From Branchiostoma floridae (taxonomy: Eukaryota; Chordata; Leptocardii; Amphioxiformes; Branchiostomatidae): a stretch of DNA of 60,000 nucleotides. The notes beneath the pieces are model-generated. The model was not told where the DNA came from, did no database searches, and saw only the letters and a list, made by a program, of their open reading frames with translations. Made by a program: the position numbers and the translations under genes. This document shows positions 56,313 to 60,000 of the stretch, piece by piece; the first letter of the stretch is position 1; each line of letters opens with the position of its first letter. Location: the NCBI RefSeq assembly GCF_000003815.2, contig NC_049987.1, positions 8,823,100-8,883,099 on the forward strand. Reading direction: 5' to 3'.

Positions 56313-59300
56313 CACTACCAAAAATATTTGTCTTGTTTTGTCTTGGTTAGTAACATTTTACTTAATTCGTGGACACATGTGCTTGCATGAAGAAATTTCA
56401 AGAAGAAATAAGAATGAATAAGAAAAAACGAAAGAGATCATTCGAAGACCATTTTCTTGTAAATTCTTATAACAGGAGAAATGTCCTTACTTTTCTTAAG
56501 CTAAGAAATAATTTGTCAAAAAGACTTTTTCCCCTTAGAATTTTCAAGAAATGTAAGTCAAATATTCTTGGTATTCTTGTATGAAGACTGAAATTCTTGC
56601 CATATTTAAGAAAGTACAAGAATTTTTCCCTACCCCCTCTTGATTTTCTTATAGTAAGAAAAAAACAAGAACATCAAGATATAAAATACAAGTAGTTCCT
56701 GGAACAAAAGTCTTGAATTTTCTTGTTTCACATATCAAGAAACATCAAGAAACTCTATTCTTGCTTTTTGGGGAATGTTCAAGAAAAAACAAGAATTTCG
56801 TTCTTACATTTCCTCAGGTATAAGCTTTTCTGCTCAGAAAAACAAGAACATTCAAGATAATTTAAGTACAAGATAAAGTGCAAGGAATTACTGGAATAAA
56901 AATCTTGAATGTTCTTGTCTTTTGTATCCAGAAACTTTGATAAACGCATTTTTTTTCCTAAGTGAAGAAAGTTTTTCTCATATAACATTAGCCATGTTAG
57001 CGTTCACGAGTGTTCTAGAAATCTGGAGGATTTGCATAATCTATCTTAATTTTAGATAATTAAGAACTCGGGTACAAGAGTATGGTCCTTGACTTACTTG
57101 ACTGAATACTATAATAACAAAACAGGAAATTACAGAACAAGCTTTGACTAGCATAAGACTCTTGAATGTTCGTGATTGTTGTTTTTATTTAAAAAATCTA
57201 ATAAAAACTAGTGCATATAGAAACTTTTCCATTGACCTTCTTGGCAGACACTGTTTATCATAATACATGTGTCTATCAAGATGTAAAGAACAATTAGTTG
57301 GAACCAGCATAGTTTTTGTCTATTTTCTCAATATCAGATCAGAGTTTAAGAAATTAATTCTATATTTTTCTGGTAATAAGACAACAATTTTGCTAAGGAT
57401 CATGGGAAATTACTCCCATCATCCTTTGCTGCAAATTTCAAATTCTAGACAGTTGCAGCTTGCATGCAAACTGCCTCTCCTGGTTTATTTGTCTGATGTG
57501 CATTAGATCTTACAAATACAGGGCACAGATATGGTAGATTTTCTTTAGGACACTTGCCTGTATCACCTGGGACCCTGTTTTCAACATGGCCTCGCATTTC
57601 TAAGCTCCAAAATGCAACCAAAGCCGAAGTCAAGCTTGGAACATTATCTATTCAGGTACGTCAGCCATTTTGGTTTTCAAAGTATTTTAATTTCACATTT
57701 CTTTGGTTGCATATGCATGATAAGGCGACCAGTAATTGCAGAATGTAGAAGTGAACACTTGCATGAATTCCTCCAAAACACTAAGACGTAAGTATGATAT
57801 TTTTGAGGAAGGGAAAGTATAGAGATGTTGATGTCCAAAATCCTTATGGGGGAGGGGGGGCATTTATCAGGGAATTGTTTGTTCATAAACTGTCTGTGTT
57901 GTTCTAGGCGTGGAAACCAGTTGGACCAAAGAGGATGCCCCCATCTCAACTTTGGAAAAGCTTTCAACAAGAACAAGTGACATGTATTATGATTATGATA
58001 CCATCACCAACAACATTACAGCAGTAATGGTGCTGTTTTAGAAGGACAATAATTAAGTTATTAGTATGCTCAGTATCAGGAAAATGGATTTTTATAAGCA
58101 AGCATCATATATAATCTAAATCTGTTGGTATCTGCAATAATGTTGCAATCTTTAAAATAATGGTTCATAGGGAAAAAATGCCCCCAAATCTGGTATGAAA
58201 CTTATTGATGGACATGAGTATGATTGGAAATATATTTACAACTATATAAACAGCAACATTGACCAGTTCGTGATACCAAAACCTCAATCTTACTTTAAGA
58301 AACTTTTCTATGTTTGTAGGTGTAAGAAATTCAGTCTTGAACTTAAAGATAGCAAGATGTTGCTAATACAAAAACTTCAATATTAGCTCAGCAAAGTAGT
58401 ACCCTAGGTCACTATATAGGTGTACGAATTTGATCTTGGTGTAAGAGTATATTAATCTCAGATGTAAGAGAATATCTTTAGGCAATAAGAAGTGTGATTT
58501 TGATTTAAGAAAGTTACTCTTGTTGTAAGAACAATTAAGAAAATATTTCTAGCAATAAGAAGTGTGCTCTTGATGTAAGAAAGCTATTCTTGATATAAGA
58601 AATTTAATCTTGGTATAAGAACACCAATCTTGAAAGTAAGAAAATATTTCTGGGAATAAGAATTGTGCTCTTGCTGTAAGAAAGTTACTCTTGCCGTAAG
58701 AAATTTAGTCTTGGTATAAGAACACCAATCTTGAAAGTAAGAATATATTACTAGCCAATAAGAATTGTTGTCTTGATGTAAGAAAGTTATTCTTAATATA
58801 AAAAATTTAATCTTGGTATAAGAACACAAATCTTGAAAGTAAGAAAATATTTCTAGGGAATAAGAATTGTTGTCTTGATGTAAGAAAGTTATTCTTGTTA
58901 TAAGAAATTTAATCCTGGTTTTAAGAATGCCAATCTTGAAACTGAGAAAATATTTCTAGGCAATTAGAATTGTGCACTTGTAGTAAGAAAGGTANNNNNN
59001 NNNNNNNNNNNNNNNNNNNNNNNNNNNNNNNNNNNNNNNNNNNNNNNNNNNNNNNNNNNNNNNNNNNNNNNNNNNNNNNNNNNNNNNNNNNNNNTTGTAA
59101 GAATAGCAGTCTTGGAAATAAGAAATGTATCTAGGCAATAAAGAATTTTACTCTTGATATGAGAAATTTATTCTTTTGTGTGAGAAAATCAATCTTGGAA
59201 GTAAGAAAATATTTCTAGACAATAAGAAGTGCGCTCTTGAGGTAAGAAATGTATTCTTGGTGTAAGAACACCAATTTTCAAAGTAAGGATTTCAATTCTT

Positions 59301-59746
59301 GCTGTGAGAACACCAATCTTGAAAGTAAGAATTTCAAAATAATTCTAGGCATCAAGAATTGTGCTCTTGAAGTAAGAAAGACAGTCTTGCTGTAAGAGCA
59401 CCAATCTTCAAAGTAAGAAAATGTTCCTAGGCAAAAAGACTTTCTGATCTTCATGTGAGAAAAGGATTGTTGAACACAAGGCTTCAAATGACAATATATT
59501 AGTAAAAGAATATAGGCACAAGAACGTTTATAAAAAAATCTTACTGTAAGACTAACATTCTAGTTAAACTTTATGAGATACCTGTAAGAAATATAGTCTT
59601 GCTTCAAGAAAATTCAGTAAGTAAAAAATTGCTTAATTCGTGGACAAATCTGTTTTCTTATAGTCAGGAAAAAAATCTTATATGAAGACAAAAATGTCTC
59701 GGTACAAGAAAAAACAAGAAAGAAAGAAAAGGCATTTTTGGTAGTG
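56313..59746. mobile_element. 3.4-kb AAGAA/TTCTT-rich repeat element with inverted ends
   Basis: The left end CACTACCAAAAATATTTGTC pairs with the right end ggcatttttggtagtg. Long stretches (56370-56990, 58270-59630) consist of degenerate units rich in caagaa, aagaa and ttcttg, such as taagaacaccaatcttgaaa at ~60-130-base spacing. A middle part (about 57000-58200) is less repetitive and unrecognised. Contains the assembly gap. Confidence 0.5.
58995..59094. other. Assembly gap of 100 N
   Basis: Exactly 100 N, the usual size for a gap of unknown length, within tandem-repeat sequence; the true length may differ. Confidence 0.99.
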
Positions 59747-60000
59747 CAGTGTTGAAAGATATATGCAAAGTGCACAAAAGGTGATACAGGGATCACTATG
59801 TATCCTATTTACACCTGTCTCAGGTAAGAAACAGGTGAAACAGGATGTGGCGCATACCTGATGCACGAGGTAACTCAAGTATTGATTACATTTGATATTA
59901 AACCTAACCTCATACTTCAGAAATATGCTGCACTTTGCTGCACTTGTCTGAAACTTGTATTTCAGATTTTTGTTTCCCATCTATGCCTTCATTCTAGGGG
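59747..60000. other. Unassigned sequence at the window end
   Basis: No coding or repeat signal recognised. Confidence 0.3.

Overview
The window is animal nuclear DNA: small exons, GT-AG introns, AT-rich intergenic sequence and many short transposons. The gene set (long-form intersectin, Jagunal, and a Limpet-type PET+LIM gene) and the repeat style suggest an invertebrate deuterostome, most likely amphioxus (Branchiostoma). The species is inference; the genes are read directly from the sequence.

Layout. (1) About 2.1-8.3 kb, + strand: the last 13 coding positions of a long-form intersectin (DH, PH, C2), with a 3'UTR that may run to ~11.4 kb. The first C2 exon is present as two tandem 84-nt versions of equal length and phase, so they look mutually exclusive. 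(2) 12.4-13.4 kb, + strand: a complete two-exon Jagunal (JAGN1) gene with a TATA-less promoter carrying two ETS sites. (3) About 16.1-54.7 kb, - strand: a tandem duplication of a Limpet-type gene (Cys-rich N-terminus, PET, six LIM domains). Copy B (upstream, 54.7-35.95 kb) has an open 5' half (PET, LIM1). Copy A (downstream, 33.9-17.3 kb) has lost the PET exons, has a 4-nt deletion in LIM1, and lacks a visible counterpart of the first B exon. All five downstream LIM exons of A are open and keep canonical zinc ligands, whereas B has a changed ligand in LIM3 (His to Cys) and LIM4 (His to Met). Exon phases match, so the 5' exons of B could splice to either LIM cassette, giving one transcription unit with two alternative 3' cassettes.

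(4) The two ~18-20 kb copies act as natural empty sites for one another. This exposes several insertions: two TTAA-flanked inverted-repeat elements, a tRNA-derived SINE-like element, a hAT-like element, a 212-bp MITE, a 0.87-kb element with 13-bp ends in A, and a 2.9-kb foldback element that is an inverted repeat of a 28-bp minisatellite. A ~190-bp intron block is almost unchanged between copies and is a candidate enhancer. (5) 54.7-60 kb: upstream sequence of the Limpet gene in which I could not find the first exon, then a 3.4-kb AAGAA/TTCTT-rich element with matching ends and a 100-N assembly gap.

All exon boundaries come from reading splice signals and protein similarity by eye; no search or transcript evidence was available.
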